NCBI RefSeq assembly: GCF_017315725.1
Contig: NZ_JAFLRG010000001.1
Span: 930,001-994,000 of the forward strand
Length of the DNA: 64,000 bases
From: Trinickia acidisoli
Lineage (GTDB): Bacteria > Pseudomonadota > Gammaproteobacteria > Burkholderiales > Burkholderiaceae
Reading direction: 5' to 3'
A program made the position numbers and the translations under genes. Below are positions 17,278-26,226 of the stretch, piece after piece (the first letter of the stretch is position 1; each line of letters starts with the position of its first letter). The notes beneath the pieces were generated by a model. It saw nothing but the letters and a program-made list of their open reading frames with translations. It had not been told where the DNA came from and did not search any database.

Positions 17278-18921
17278 ATGCCGGACGATCATCGCTCGCC
17301 GCGCAAGCCGCGGCTGCCTCGCATGCCGAAGGTGCCGCGCATGCTGCGCCCACCGCGGCCGCCGCGCTTCCTGGCACGCGTCATCGCGGTGTCCTGGCGC
17401 GATCTCGCCGTCTCGACGGGGCCGATCCTCGCGATCTCGGCCGCCGCGATCTGGCTCGCGATTCGTCTGATCCAGCCCGCGCCGCCCAATACGCTGATCA
17501 TTACGGCCGGGCCGCCCGGCAGCTCGTTTTGGAACGCGGCGCAGCGCTACAAGACGATCCTCGCGCGCAACGGGATCACGCTGAAGGTGCTGCCGTCGGA
17601 GGGATCGCTGCAGAACCTCGAGCGGCTGTCCGATCCGAACGTCGACGTTGACGTCGGCTTCGTGCAGAGCGGCGTGACGCTCGCCGCGCAAGCGGCGGCC
17701 CCGGGGGCGAGCGCGTCCTCGGCCGGTACCGCGGCGAGCGGGGCTTCCGCGCACGCGGCGAGCACGGTGGGGACCTCATCGGCGACGAACGACGGTGCGG
17801 CAAGCGCATCGGCCACGCCTGGCGCAGCGAGCGCGGCGTCAAGAGCGGCCTCTAGTGTGGCGTCGAGCGCGGTGGCCCCAAGTACGGCCTCGAGCGACGA
17901 TTCCGCCGAGCAACTCGTTTCGCTGGGCAGCGTGTCCTACGTCCCGCTCGTGATCTTCTACGAAGGGCGCGAGCGCTCGCGCTTGTCGGCCTTCGCCGGC
18001 GAGCGGATTGCGATCGGCCCCGAGGGCAGCGGCACGCGCGCGCTGGCGCTCGCGCTGCTGCAAGCGAACGGCATCGCGCCGGGCGGGAGTACGGCGCTGT
18101 TGCCGCTGACGGGCGAAGCGGCGGCCCGCGCCCTGACGGCGCACGAGATCGATGCCGCGTTCCTGGCCGGCGATTCGGCGCAGCCGCCCGTGATGGCGCG
18201 CCTGCTGCGCACGCCGGGCGTGCGGTTGTTCTCGTTCGCCCAGGCGCAGGCCTATGCGCGCCGCTTCCCGTACTTGACCGACATCGAGCTGCCGATGGGC
18301 GCGTTCGATCTCGGCAAGAACCTGCCGCCCGCCCCCGTGCACACGGTTGCGCCGACGGCCGAGCTCGTGGCGCGCGATTCGCTGCATCCGGCGTTGTCGG
18401 ACCTGCTGATCGAAGCGGCCAAGGAGGTGCATGGCCGCGCGAATCTGCTGCAACACGCGGGCGAATTCCCGTCGCCGGTCATGCACGATTTTCCGATCAG
18501 CGACGACGCCTCGCGCTATTACAAGTCGGGCAAGAGCTTTTTGTATCGCATGCTGCCGTTCTGGCTGGCCAGTCTCGTCGATCGCTTGATCGTGCTGATC
18601 GTGCCGATCGTCGTCGTGCTGATCCCCGGCGCGAAGCTGATTCCATCCCTGTACGCGTGGCGCGTGAAGTCGCGCATCTACCGGTGGTACGGCGCCTTGA
18701 TCGCAATCGAGCGCTCGGCGCTCGACGACAATGCGACCGATGACGAGCGCGCCGCGTCGCTTGCCAAGCTGGTCGAGATCGAAGCGGCCGTGAACCGGCT
18801 CAAGATGCCGCTCTCCTATGCCGATCAGTTCTACGTGCTGCGCGAACATATCGGATTCGTGCGGACGAGACTCGTGCAGGCGTACGACGAGCGCACGCAC
18901 ACCGAGGCGGGCGGCGCGTAA
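17278..18921 (+). CDS. TAXI-family solute-binding protein with membrane anchors
   Basis: A 547-residue protein. The N-terminus is basic and Pro-rich (residues 1-31), followed by a membrane segment (about 45-64), the TAXI periplasmic binding domain (LIITAGPPGSSFWNAAQRYK, LKVLPSEGSLQNLERL, FVQSG, later IAIGPEGSGTRALALALL), a second hydrophobic segment near residues 425-460 (PFWLASLVDRLIVLIVPIVV) and a cytoplasmic tail. Residues about 137-210 are almost pure Ala/Ser/Thr/Gly, inserted in the middle of the binding domain. No TRAP permease genes are nearby, so it may act as a sensor or orphan binding protein. It starts 2 bases after the OYE stop. Confidence 0.85.
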   Translation: MPDDHRSPRKPRLPRMPKVPRMLRPPRPPRFLARVIAVSWRDLAVSTGPILAISAAAIWLAIRLIQPAPPNTLIITAGPPGSSFWNAAQRYKTILARNGITLKVLPSEGSLQNLERLSDPNVDVDVGFVQSGVTLAAQAAAPGASASSAGTAASGASAHAASTVGTSSATNDGAASASATPGAASAASRAASSVASSAVAPSTASSDDSAEQLVSLGSVSYVPLVIFYEGRERSRLSAFAGERIAIGPEGSGTRALALALLQANGIAPGGSTALLPLTGEAAARALTAHEIDAAFLAGDSAQPPVMARLLRTPGVRLFSFAQAQAYARRFPYLTDIELPMGAFDLGKNLPPAPVHTVAPTAELVARDSLHPALSDLLIEAAKEVHGRANLLQHAGEFPSPVMHDFPISDDASRYYKSGKSFLYRMLPFWLASLVDRLIVLIVPIVVVLIPGAKLIPSLYAWRVKSRIYRWYGALIAIERSALDDNATDDERAASLAKLVEIEAAVNRLKMPLSYADQFYVLREHIGFVRTRLVQAYDERTHTEAGGA

Positions 18922-18949
18922 GATGAGTCCGTGCGAACCGGAGATCTTC

Positions 18950-19591
18950 ATGACCCAACCGATCGACGCGGCCTCGCCGCTGTGGTTTTACGACTTCGTG
19001 TCGCCGTTCTCGTACCTACTGCTCGAGCAGCACGAAAAGTGGCCGAGCATGCCGTTCTCGCTCGTGCCCGTTTCGGTCTATGCGCTCTATCGGCATTGGG
19101 GGCAGCGTCCCGCGAACGAGATCCCGCAAAAGCGCGCGTTCGTGCATCGCCACGCGTTGTTTCGCGCCGAGCAGCTCGGCATCGCGTTCAAGATGCCGCC
19201 TGCTCATCCGTTCGATTCGACGAAGGTGCTGCTGCTCGCCGCCGCGATCGAGGCCGATGTGCCCACGGTCTGCACGATCTTCCGCTTCATCTGGCGCGAC
19301 GGGCGCGATCCGTCGACGCCCGACGGCTTCGCCGATCTGTGCCGGTTGCTGAACTTGCCGCACGGCGAACGGCTCATCGAGCACCCGGACACGAAAGCAC
19401 GCCTGCAGCGCAATTTCGATAATGCGATCGCGCTCGGCGTATTCGGCGTGCCGACGTTCCGGCTCCATCGGCAACTGTTCTGGGGCGAAGACGCGCTGCC
19501 GATGGTGCTCTATTGCGCGCGCTCGCCGGGCTGGCTCGAATCGCCCGAAGTCATGCGCGTGAGCGCGCTGCCGAACGGGATGGCGTCGTGA
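18950..19591 (+). CDS. 2-hydroxychromene-2-carboxylate isomerase family (DsbA-like, kappa GST)
   Basis: A 213-residue thioredoxin-fold protein of the kappa-class glutathione transferase group. It shows LWFYDFVSPFSYLLLEQ, where Ser replaces the DsbA CxxC site, then SVYALYRHWGQRP, HPFDSTKVLLLAAAIEA and the C-terminal NAIALGVFGVPTFRLHRQLF and FWGEDALPMV. In naphthalene-type pathways such enzymes isomerise 2-hydroxychromene-2-carboxylate with glutathione; the substrate here is unknown. A GGAG precedes the ATG at 18950; an earlier in-frame ATG is at 18923. The LysR gene overlaps its stop by GTGA. Confidence 0.9.
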   Translation: MTQPIDAASPLWFYDFVSPFSYLLLEQHEKWPSMPFSLVPVSVYALYRHWGQRPANEIPQKRAFVHRHALFRAEQLGIAFKMPPAHPFDSTKVLLLAAAIEADVPTVCTIFRFIWRDGRDPSTPDGFADLCRLLNLPHGERLIEHPDTKARLQRNFDNAIALGVFGVPTFRLHRQLFWGEDALPMVLYCARSPGWLESPEVMRVSALPNGMAS

Positions 19592-20580
19592 CGCAGCCGA
19601 CACGCCGCGAGAGCAGAGCGGACCCGATATTCGACGAGGAACGACAGACCGACGCGCTCGACGTCTGGCTGCTGCGCGTGCTGCGCACGCTGCTGACCGA
19701 GCGCAGCGTCACGCAAACGGCGCTGCGGCTCAATCAAACGCAGCCCGCGATCAGCACCGCGCTGCGCAAGCTGCGCGAGGTACTGAACGACCCGATTCTC
19801 GTGCGCGGCAAATCGGGCATGGTGCCGACCGAATTCGGGGCATCGCTGCTCGGGCCGACGCAACGCGTGCTGCGCGACGTCGATTTCGTCGCCACGCCGC
19901 ACGGCAATTTCGATCCGGCCGCCACGCGCCGTACGTTCCGTATTGCCGCGCCCGATTACCTGAACGATTTCTTCATGCCGACGCTGATCGCGCGTTTTCG
20001 CGAAGCGGCGCCGCAGGCAAGGCTCGAGATCGATTCGCTCAATCCCGCGCTCGATCATGGGGCGGCGCTCGAAGCCGGCGAGCTCGATCTCGTGGTCGGC
20101 AATTGGCCGAAGCCCGACGCGCGCTTCGCGCGCAGCGATCTGTTCAGCGATACGGTGGTGTGCATGATGCGCGCCGATCATCCGCTCGCGCGCGAGCCGC
20201 TGACGCGCGAGGCTTATCTGGCGGCCGCGCATCTGGCACCCACGCCGTATAGCGGGGCGCGGCGCAACGCGATCGAGATCGGTCTCGCGCGGGCGGGGGT
20301 CGCGCGGCACATCGTGACGACGCTGCCGTACTTCGGGCTCGTGCCGCAGGTGCTGCTGCATTCCGATCTGATCTTCACGACGACGCGCCGCTTCGCCACG
20401 CACTATGCGCGCATGCTGCCGCTTGCCGTGTGCGATGCGCCGATCCCGTTTCCGCGCATCAAGTGCTATCAGCTCTGGCATCCGCAGCCCGACCGGCCGC
20501 ACGACGTCGCGTGGCTGCGCACGCTCGTCGACGAGGTGTCGGAACAGTTGACCGTGCGTTCGCGCCAAAAGGGAGACTGA
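19588..20580 (+). CDS. LysR-family transcriptional regulator
   Basis: A 330-residue regulator. An N-terminal winged helix (LLRVLRTLLTERSVTQTALR, NQTQPAISTALRKLREVLND, PILVRGKSGMVPTEFG) is followed by a LysR substrate-binding domain (FRIAAPDYLNDFFMPTLIAR onward). GTG at 19588 is the best start because it overlaps the previous stop as GTGA; the longer reading to 19513 overlaps the upstream gene. Because it is co-transcribed with the isomerase gene rather than divergent, it may report on the same metabolite. The effector is unknown. Confidence 0.9.
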   Translation: MTQPTRRESRADPIFDEERQTDALDVWLLRVLRTLLTERSVTQTALRLNQTQPAISTALRKLREVLNDPILVRGKSGMVPTEFGASLLGPTQRVLRDVDFVATPHGNFDPAATRRTFRIAAPDYLNDFFMPTLIARFREAAPQARLEIDSLNPALDHGAALEAGELDLVVGNWPKPDARFARSDLFSDTVVCMMRADHPLAREPLTREAYLAAAHLAPTPYSGARRNAIEIGLARAGVARHIVTTLPYFGLVPQVLLHSDLIFTTTRRFATHYARMLPLAVCDAPIPFPRIKCYQLWHPQPDRPHDVAWLRTLVDEVSEQLTVRSRQKGD

Positions 20581-20640
20581 GCAGCGCAGTGCAGGCGAAG
20601 GGAGCGCGAGCCTGGCCGTAACGGCGCACGTCCGTCCCTC

Positions 20641-21753
20641 TCAGTGTTGTCTCGCGCGCCGCCGTTCGGTGATTCGATACTCGGTCGGCGAAATCGACAA
20701 CCGTTTGCGGAATATCTTGGCGAGTCCGTCGCCGCTGCCGACGCCGCAGCGGCGCGCGATCTTGTCGACGGGCAGATCGGTCGCGACGAGCAGCGAGCAA
20801 CTCGCGTCGAGCCGCGCTCGCAGCAAGTACTCGGATGGGGTGATGCCGATCTGCGATTTGAAGCGTCGCAAGAAGCTGCGCTCGCTCATCGATGCCACTT
20901 CCGCCGCCTTGGCCACCGAGATCGGTTGGCCGTAGTTCTCGCGGATCCAGCGCGCGGCGGTATCGATCTTTTCGCGGGTGCCGCCTTCGTCGAGTTCGCC
21001 CAGCACCGCGCCGAGCCTGCGCCATGCGCCCGGCGCCGATCGGTCCGCGATCGCGCGTGCCGCTTGGGTGCCGCGGTCGCGTTTGACGATCGAGAGTGCC
21101 GCGGCAACGGGCCCGAGCGGATCGTCGAGCGCGACGGTATGCTCGCCGTGCGTTGCCGCATAGGGGGCATGGGCCGCGGCCACTGCCCCAAGCGCGAGCG
21201 GCGCGCCCGCTGCCGGGTCGGCCTTGCCGTTTGTCGCCACCGCCGCCGCCGCGGCCACGATCGCGCCACCTTCGCCGATCGCCTTGACCACGCGCGTGTG
21301 CTGCATCGCGGCGCGCAGGCGGCGCAGGAACGATTCGTCGGCCGTGAGCCGTGCGGCGCCGCTTCCGCCGGGAACGAACAGCGCGTGCAAGCCCGACGCC
21401 GCATAGGCATCGAGATTGTCGGACCAGACGCGCATCGTCGCGCTGCTCGCGATGCTGCCGCCCGTGCCCGATACGACGACGATCGCATAGGGTTCCGCCG
21501 CCTCGCGCACGCCGATCGGCCGCCGTCCAATGAGCGGCCCGTACCCGCCGCTCGTGCTTTCCTCCGGGCGTTCATCCGCGCTTGCGGATGCTCCGCCCCG
21601 AGGTGGGCCGCCTGAGAGCCAAGGCGACGGCGCAGGCTCGATGCGCACACGTTCGCCCTCGATCTCGTCGGCGAGCCGGAACACTTCCGCGATGGAACTC
21701 GCTTCGACGAGCGAAAACCCGTCGAAGATGAGGATAGCGATGCGTTTGGCCAT
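20641..21753 (-). CDS. GlxA-type AraC regulator with DJ-1/PfpI domain (first copy)
   Basis: A 370-residue regulator. The N-terminal half is a class I glutamine amidotransferase-like/PfpI domain (RIAILIFDGFSLVEASSIAE, GLHALFVPGGSGAARLTADE), interrupted by a Gly/Ser/Pro-rich loop and an Ala-rich stretch (VVKAIGEGGAIVAAAAAVAT). The C-terminal half has two AraC-type helix-turn-helix motifs (ISVAKAAEVASMSERSFLRR and DLPVDKIARRCGVGSGDGLA). The usual nucleophile-elbow Cys is not evident, as in many GlxA regulators. The ATG at 21753 has no clear ribosome binding site. It lies downstream of the two lipoprotein genes in the same direction. A paralogue begins at 27373. Confidence 0.88.
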   Translation of the reverse strand: MAKRIAILIFDGFSLVEASSIAEVFRLADEIEGERVRIEPAPSPWLSGGPPRGGASASADERPEESTSGGYGPLIGRRPIGVREAAEPYAIVVVSGTGGSIASSATMRVWSDNLDAYAASGLHALFVPGGSGAARLTADESFLRRLRAAMQHTRVVKAIGEGGAIVAAAAAVATNGKADPAAGAPLALGAVAAAHAPYAATHGEHTVALDDPLGPVAAALSIVKRDRGTQAARAIADRSAPGAWRRLGAVLGELDEGGTREKIDTAARWIRENYGQPISVAKAAEVASMSERSFLRRFKSQIGITPSEYLLRARLDASCSLLVATDLPVDKIARRCGVGSGDGLAKIFRKRLSISPTEYRITERRRARQH

Positions 21754-21944
21754 GGAGGGGGAGTGGAGCGCCGCTGCGCGCTCGCAAAGCACGCGATGCG
21801 AGTCCAATGCGTCGCATGGTATGCGCGGGCGGCGCGCGTACCGTCACCGAGTCGGAAAAACGCGAGATGTTGTCAGATGGCTTCGATACTGCGACAGGCG
21901 AGGCATCGGCGATCGTCTGCCGTTGCGGCCTTCACGCTCGCCCT

Positions 21945-24038
21945 TCATTTGGCGACGTAGCCGGCCGGCACGGTGACGTTCGCTCGCATGGCCGCCGCAT
22001 TGCCGGAGACGACATAGATCGGCGATTCGGTCAGCGTGAGCGCGACACGGCCGTTGCGATAGGGCAGCTCGGCAGCGTTGCCCATCGCGTCGAATACGGT
22101 CACGCGTCCCGACGCGCCGGTGGCATCGACTTGCAGCGTGTACGGCGCGCCGTCGGTCTCGCTGAAGCCCGACGTCGCGTTCCAATGGGCGTTCTCGTGC
22201 ATCCAAAGAGCGGTGACGATCTTGCCGCCGTTCAGCCGTTGGAACGCATAGCCGTAGACGCCGGCCGGGACGTTGTTCAGATAGCCGAGCGTCGTGGTGC
22301 CGTCGACGATGCGCGTCATCGCGGCGACGGTCATGGCCGCCGGCTTCGGGCTGATGTCGCTCGCGCCGTAGGCGCCGTTCGTGTGTTCGAGATCGAAGAA
22401 CAGGCCGTATCCTGGCGGCGACTCGGGGATGTCGGACGAATAGAAGACATAGGTCATGTCGGCGCCTTCGCCGAGCAGGATCAGGTGCGTGCGCGCGACG
22501 ACGGCGCCTTGGGCGAACAGCACGTTCTGCGTGGGATAGTCGCTGCCGTATTTCGAGCCGATGTCGTAGCTGATGCCCGTTTCGGTGACGAAGAGCTTTG
22601 CGCCGGGCTTGAGCATGCGCGTCATCGTGGCGCGCAATTCACGCATCGACGCGGGTAGGGCGTTGGCGGCCGTCGCCGGATCGGAGTCGGTCGCGAGGCG
22701 CTCGGGCGGATGCGAGGGCGAGGTGCCCACGTCGTAGTAGCCGTGAATCGTCAGACCGTCGAGATACCGGCCGATGCCGAGCGGCGCGAGGCGTTTCAAC
22801 CAGTGCGCGTTCTCTCGCACGGATGCGTTCGTCGGGCCCATTACGACCGCCTGCGGATCGGTTGCGTGGATCGCCTCGTAGGTCGCGCGATACAGATCGA
22901 CGAAATGCGCGTCGGTATCGCGCCACGGCAGGCCGCCGTCGTAGTCGGGCTCCCAGGTGACCTGGTAATAGTTGCTCGATTGATCGGGAAAATAGGCGGC
23001 GCGGATCTGAGCCGAATCGGCGCCGACGCGGCTCAGGTAGCTGCGGTAGGCCGCCTCGGAGACGGGCGCGTAGCTGTGCGTTGGCGCGCCGGTCGGGCTG
23101 GCCCAGCCGGGAATGCCGTCGAGCTGGATCAGCCGCATGAGGTCGCCCCGGCGGAAATACGGCGCGAGCGTGTCGCGCCCGGGCTCGAACGTGTCGGGCC
23201 GCTCGGGCTCCTCGATGTACCAATTGCGCGTGTCGTTGGCCCACGACAATCCCAGTGCCGGATAGAGCGGACGATAGCCGTCGCCGTCGCAGCATCGTTG
23301 CCCGGGGAGCAGATAGTTCGCGCCTTGGCCGCCGAAGCGGTGCTGGTCTTCGTGCGCATACGAAACGCTCGGCAACGCGGCTGAGACGTCGGGCAGCACA
23401 CCGAACGTCGCGATGCCCGCGGGTCGGGTGCCGCGTCGCGGCAGCCGCTGGCCGCCGTGAACGAGCGAGGCGATCACGGCGAAGTAGCCCGCGCGCGACG
23501 ACGTGCAGCGCAGCGTGAAAGTCTGTGTGCCGGCGTCCACGTTCAGCCGCCCGGCCGCGCGCACGAGGTTCCAGGCATCGCGTATCTGCCAATCGACGGT
23601 ATCGGCTTTCGGTGTCCGTGCCGTGAGCGTCACGGTGAATGGCACGCCGAGCGCGAACAGGCGTGTGCCGTCGCTGCCGGGCGTGTCGGCATCGATGCCG
23701 TCGCCGAGCATATGGGCTTGCGTTTGCGTGTCGGAAGCGGGGGATGCGGCCGATGGCATCGCGCAACTGAGCGTGCCGTGGGTCGGCAGCGTACTGGTGA
23801 AGACGGCGGACGCCGCGGCGTCGGATGCGGTTTCGCCGCGCTTCGCGTCGGAATCGGTGCGCCCGCATGCCGCGAGCGAAACGCAGAGTAGGAGCGCAAC
23901 GGCGGCGAAGGTGAAGCAGGCGCGGCGCGGGCTGCAGCGCACGCCGATGCGCGACAGCCCTCGTGCCGTCGCGGTGTGCGCCGCGCGGCGGAGGCCGCGT
24001 TCGTTCTCTGCGCGAACGGCAAGGATAGCGGGGAGCAT
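21945..24038 (-). CDS. Secreted lipoprotein, GH39-like (clan A) glycoside hydrolase, copy 2
   Basis: A 697-residue protein with an N-terminal membrane-targeting segment and lipobox SLAAC (Cys58), so probably a lipoprotein. Residues about 110-210 form a beta-rich domain, about 215-580 a likely TIM barrel, and 590-697 a C-terminal beta domain. TWEPD (Glu363) and FVTETGISYD (Glu486) are well placed as acid/base and nucleophile of a clan-A retaining glycosidase; GH39, which includes PslG, is the closest family I can name. Other motifs are NDTRNWYIEEP, DGLTIHGYYD and SHPPERLATD. It is a close paralogue of the next upstream gene, 175 bp away in the same direction. Substrate is unknown; the neighbouring EPS locus is a candidate source. 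Confidence 0.78.
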   Translation of the reverse strand: MLPAILAVRAENERGLRRAAHTATARGLSRIGVRCSPRRACFTFAAVALLLCVSLAACGRTDSDAKRGETASDAAASAVFTSTLPTHGTLSCAMPSAASPASDTQTQAHMLGDGIDADTPGSDGTRLFALGVPFTVTLTARTPKADTVDWQIRDAWNLVRAAGRLNVDAGTQTFTLRCTSSRAGYFAVIASLVHGGQRLPRRGTRPAGIATFGVLPDVSAALPSVSYAHEDQHRFGGQGANYLLPGQRCCDGDGYRPLYPALGLSWANDTRNWYIEEPERPDTFEPGRDTLAPYFRRGDLMRLIQLDGIPGWASPTGAPTHSYAPVSEAAYRSYLSRVGADSAQIRAAYFPDQSSNYYQVTWEPDYDGGLPWRDTDAHFVDLYRATYEAIHATDPQAVVMGPTNASVRENAHWLKRLAPLGIGRYLDGLTIHGYYDVGTSPSHPPERLATDSDPATAANALPASMRELRATMTRMLKPGAKLFVTETGISYDIGSKYGSDYPTQNVLFAQGAVVARTHLILLGEGADMTYVFYSSDIPESPPGYGLFFDLEHTNGAYGASDISPKPAAMTVAAMTRIVDGTTTLGYLNNVPAGVYGYAFQRLNGGKIVTALWMHENAHWNATSGFSETDGAPYTLQVDATGASGRVTVFDAMGNAAELPYRNGRVALTLTESPIYVVSGNAAAMRANVTVPAGYVAK

Positions 24039-24213
24039 GAGTCGAATCGGGCCGATGTGCGACCCCAGACTCCACCATGCAACACCCGCTGTGTCCGTGG
24101 TCGACCGAACGGAACGGGGGCGACCGCGGGTCGGGCCGCGCTGCCGGCATTGCTTGGCAGCACTCGACAGTCCTTGGCGGCCCGAACCGGGGCGCGGTAT
24201 TTCTTAGTAGTCC

Positions 24214-26226
24214 TTACTGTCTGACGTAACCCGACGGCACCGTTACATTGGCTTTCATCACCGATGCATTCGTCGAGACGACGTAGATCGGCGACTCGGT
24301 CAGCGTGAGCGCGATTTGGCCATTGCTGTAAGGCAGGCTGGCGGCGTTGCCCATGGCGTCGAGCACGGTCACGCTTCCCGAGGTCCCGGCCGCATCGACT
24401 TGCAGCGTGTACGGCACGTTGTAGGTCGTGCTGAAGCCCGACGTCGTGTTCCAGTACGCATTGTTGTGCGTCCAAAGGGCGGTGACGATCTTGCCGCCGT
24501 TCAGCCTTTGAAAGGCGTACCCGTAGACGCCGGCCGGTACCGTGTTCAGATAGCCGAGCGTGGTCGTGCCGTCGATGATGCGCGTCATCGCGGCGACTTC
24601 CATCGCAGCCGGCTTCGGGCTGATGTTGCTCGCGCCGTAGGTGCCGTTCGCATCGTTCAGATCGAAGAACATGCCGTAGCCGGGCGGCGAATCGGGCGTG
24701 TCCGACGAATAGAAGATGTAGCTCATGTCGGCGCCTTCGCCGAGCAAGATCAGATGCGTACGCGCGACGACCGCCCCGTGCGCGAACAGCACGTTCGGCG
24801 TCGGATAGTTGGGGCCGTACGAGGTGCCCGCGTCGTAGCTGATGCCCGTTTCGGTGACGAAGAGTTTGGCACCCGGCTTGAGCATTTGCGTCATCGTGCC
24901 GCGCAGCTCGCGCATCGATGCGGGCAGGGCGTTGGCGGCCGTCGCCGGATCGGGGTCGGTCGCGAGGCGCTCGGGCGGATGCGAGGGCGACGTGCCGGCA
25001 TCGTAATAGCCGTGAATCGTCAGACCGTCGAGATACTGGGCGAGGCCGAGCGGCGCGAGCCGCTTGAGCCACGCGGTATTGGTACGCACCATCGTGGCCG
25101 TCACGCCCATGACGACGGCGTTCGGATCGGTCGAATGCAGGCCGGTGTAAGCCGCCTGATACATGGCGACGAAGTTCGCGTCCGTGTCTTTCCATTGCGT
25201 TGGACCGCCGCCGTCGGGCTCCCAGGTGATCTGGTAGTAGTTGTGCGATTGGTTGGGGAAGTAAGCGGCGCGAATCTGCGCCGAATCGGTACCGACGCGG
25301 CTCGCATAGTTCTGGAAGGCCGGCTCCGACGTCGGCGCATACCCCTCGGTTTGCGCGCCTGTCGGGCTCGCCCAACCCGGAATGCCGTCGAGCTGGATCA
25401 GCCGCATGATGTCGCCCGGCTTGAAATACGACGCCAGCGTATTCGTGCCGGGGGCGAACGTGTTCGCCCCGTTCGGCTCTTCGATGTACCAGTTGCGCGT
25501 GTCGTTGGCCCACGACAACCCGAGATCGGGGTCGAGCGGCCGGTAGCCGTCACCGCTGCAGCAGGTCTGGCCCGGCTCCAGGTAATCGGTGCCTTGGCCG
25601 CCGAAGCGGTGCTGGTCTTCGTACGCATAGGCGACGGCCGGTAGCGTCGACGATACGTCGGGCCGCACGCCGAACGTCGCGATGCCAGCCGGCCGCGTGC
25701 CGAGCGAGGCGAGCGCGGTGCCGGACGAGACGAGCGAGGCCGATACCGAAAAGTAGCCGGCGAGGGTGGACGAGCAACTGAGCGTCACCGTCTGCGCGCC
25801 GGAATTGACCGGGAAGTGTCCGCTGGCGCGCACGACGTTCCAATCGTCGAGCACCTGCCACGACACCGTATCGCTTTGCGCGGCCCGCGTCGTGATCGCG
25901 AGATTGAACGCGCTGTTCAATGCGAACGTGCGTGTGCCGTCGCTGCCGGGCGTATCGGCCTCGATCGTCGCACCCGTGCCGGCGGCGCTCGTCGGCGCCG
26001 ACGGCTGGCCGCAGGTCAACGTCTCGCCGCCCGCGGCGACGATCGGCGTGGTCGAGGCCGGGGCCACGTTTTGCGTGCTAGCGCTGTTGCTCGATGCGGC
26101 GTTCGAAGGGGTTCCCGTGCCTGAGCCGCCCCCGCCGCTGCACGCGGTCAAGAGCGAAAGAAAGGCGGCGGCCGCGCATCGCTGCAGATGCGTGCGGCGG
26201 GCGTGAAGCGGTAAGGGTTGCGTCAT
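24214..26226 (-). CDS. Secreted lipoprotein, GH39-like (clan A) glycoside hydrolase, copy 1
   Basis: A 670-residue paralogue of the downstream gene. Its lipobox is LLTAC (Cys29) followed by a Gly/Ser-rich linker typical of outer-membrane lipoproteins. The same domain order and catalytic candidates are present: QITWEPDGGG (Glu336) and KLFVTETGISYDAG (Glu459). Long stretches are identical between copies, for example DPATAANALPASMREL and AVVARTHLILLGEGADM, while the signal peptide and linker differ. It is the promoter-proximal gene of the pair, reading out of the AT-rich 1.1-kb region shared with the divergent GlxA-like gene. Substrate unknown. Confidence 0.78.
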   Translation of the reverse strand: MTQPLPLHARRTHLQRCAAAAFLSLLTACSGGGGSGTGTPSNAASSNSASTQNVAPASTTPIVAAGGETLTCGQPSAPTSAAGTGATIEADTPGSDGTRTFALNSAFNLAITTRAAQSDTVSWQVLDDWNVVRASGHFPVNSGAQTVTLSCSSTLAGYFSVSASLVSSGTALASLGTRPAGIATFGVRPDVSSTLPAVAYAYEDQHRFGGQGTDYLEPGQTCCSGDGYRPLDPDLGLSWANDTRNWYIEEPNGANTFAPGTNTLASYFKPGDIMRLIQLDGIPGWASPTGAQTEGYAPTSEPAFQNYASRVGTDSAQIRAAYFPNQSHNYYQITWEPDGGGPTQWKDTDANFVAMYQAAYTGLHSTDPNAVVMGVTATMVRTNTAWLKRLAPLGLAQYLDGLTIHGYYDAGTSPSHPPERLATDPDPATAANALPASMRELRGTMTQMLKPGAKLFVTETGISYDAGTSYGPNYPTPNVLFAHGAVVARTHLILLGEGADMSYIFYSSDTPDSPPGYGMFFDLNDANGTYGASNISPKPAAMEVAAMTRIIDGTTTLGYLNTVPAGVYGYAFQRLNGGKIVTALWTHNNAYWNTTSGFSTTYNVPYTLQVDAAGTSGSVTVLDAMGNAASLPYSNGQIALTLTESPIYVVSTNASVMKANVTVPSGYVRQ

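Noticed and set aside
23630..25513. 627-codon minus-strand frame spanning both lipoprotein genes
   Set aside because: It lies in another frame of two recognised paralogues and consists of low-complexity Arg/Ala sequence.
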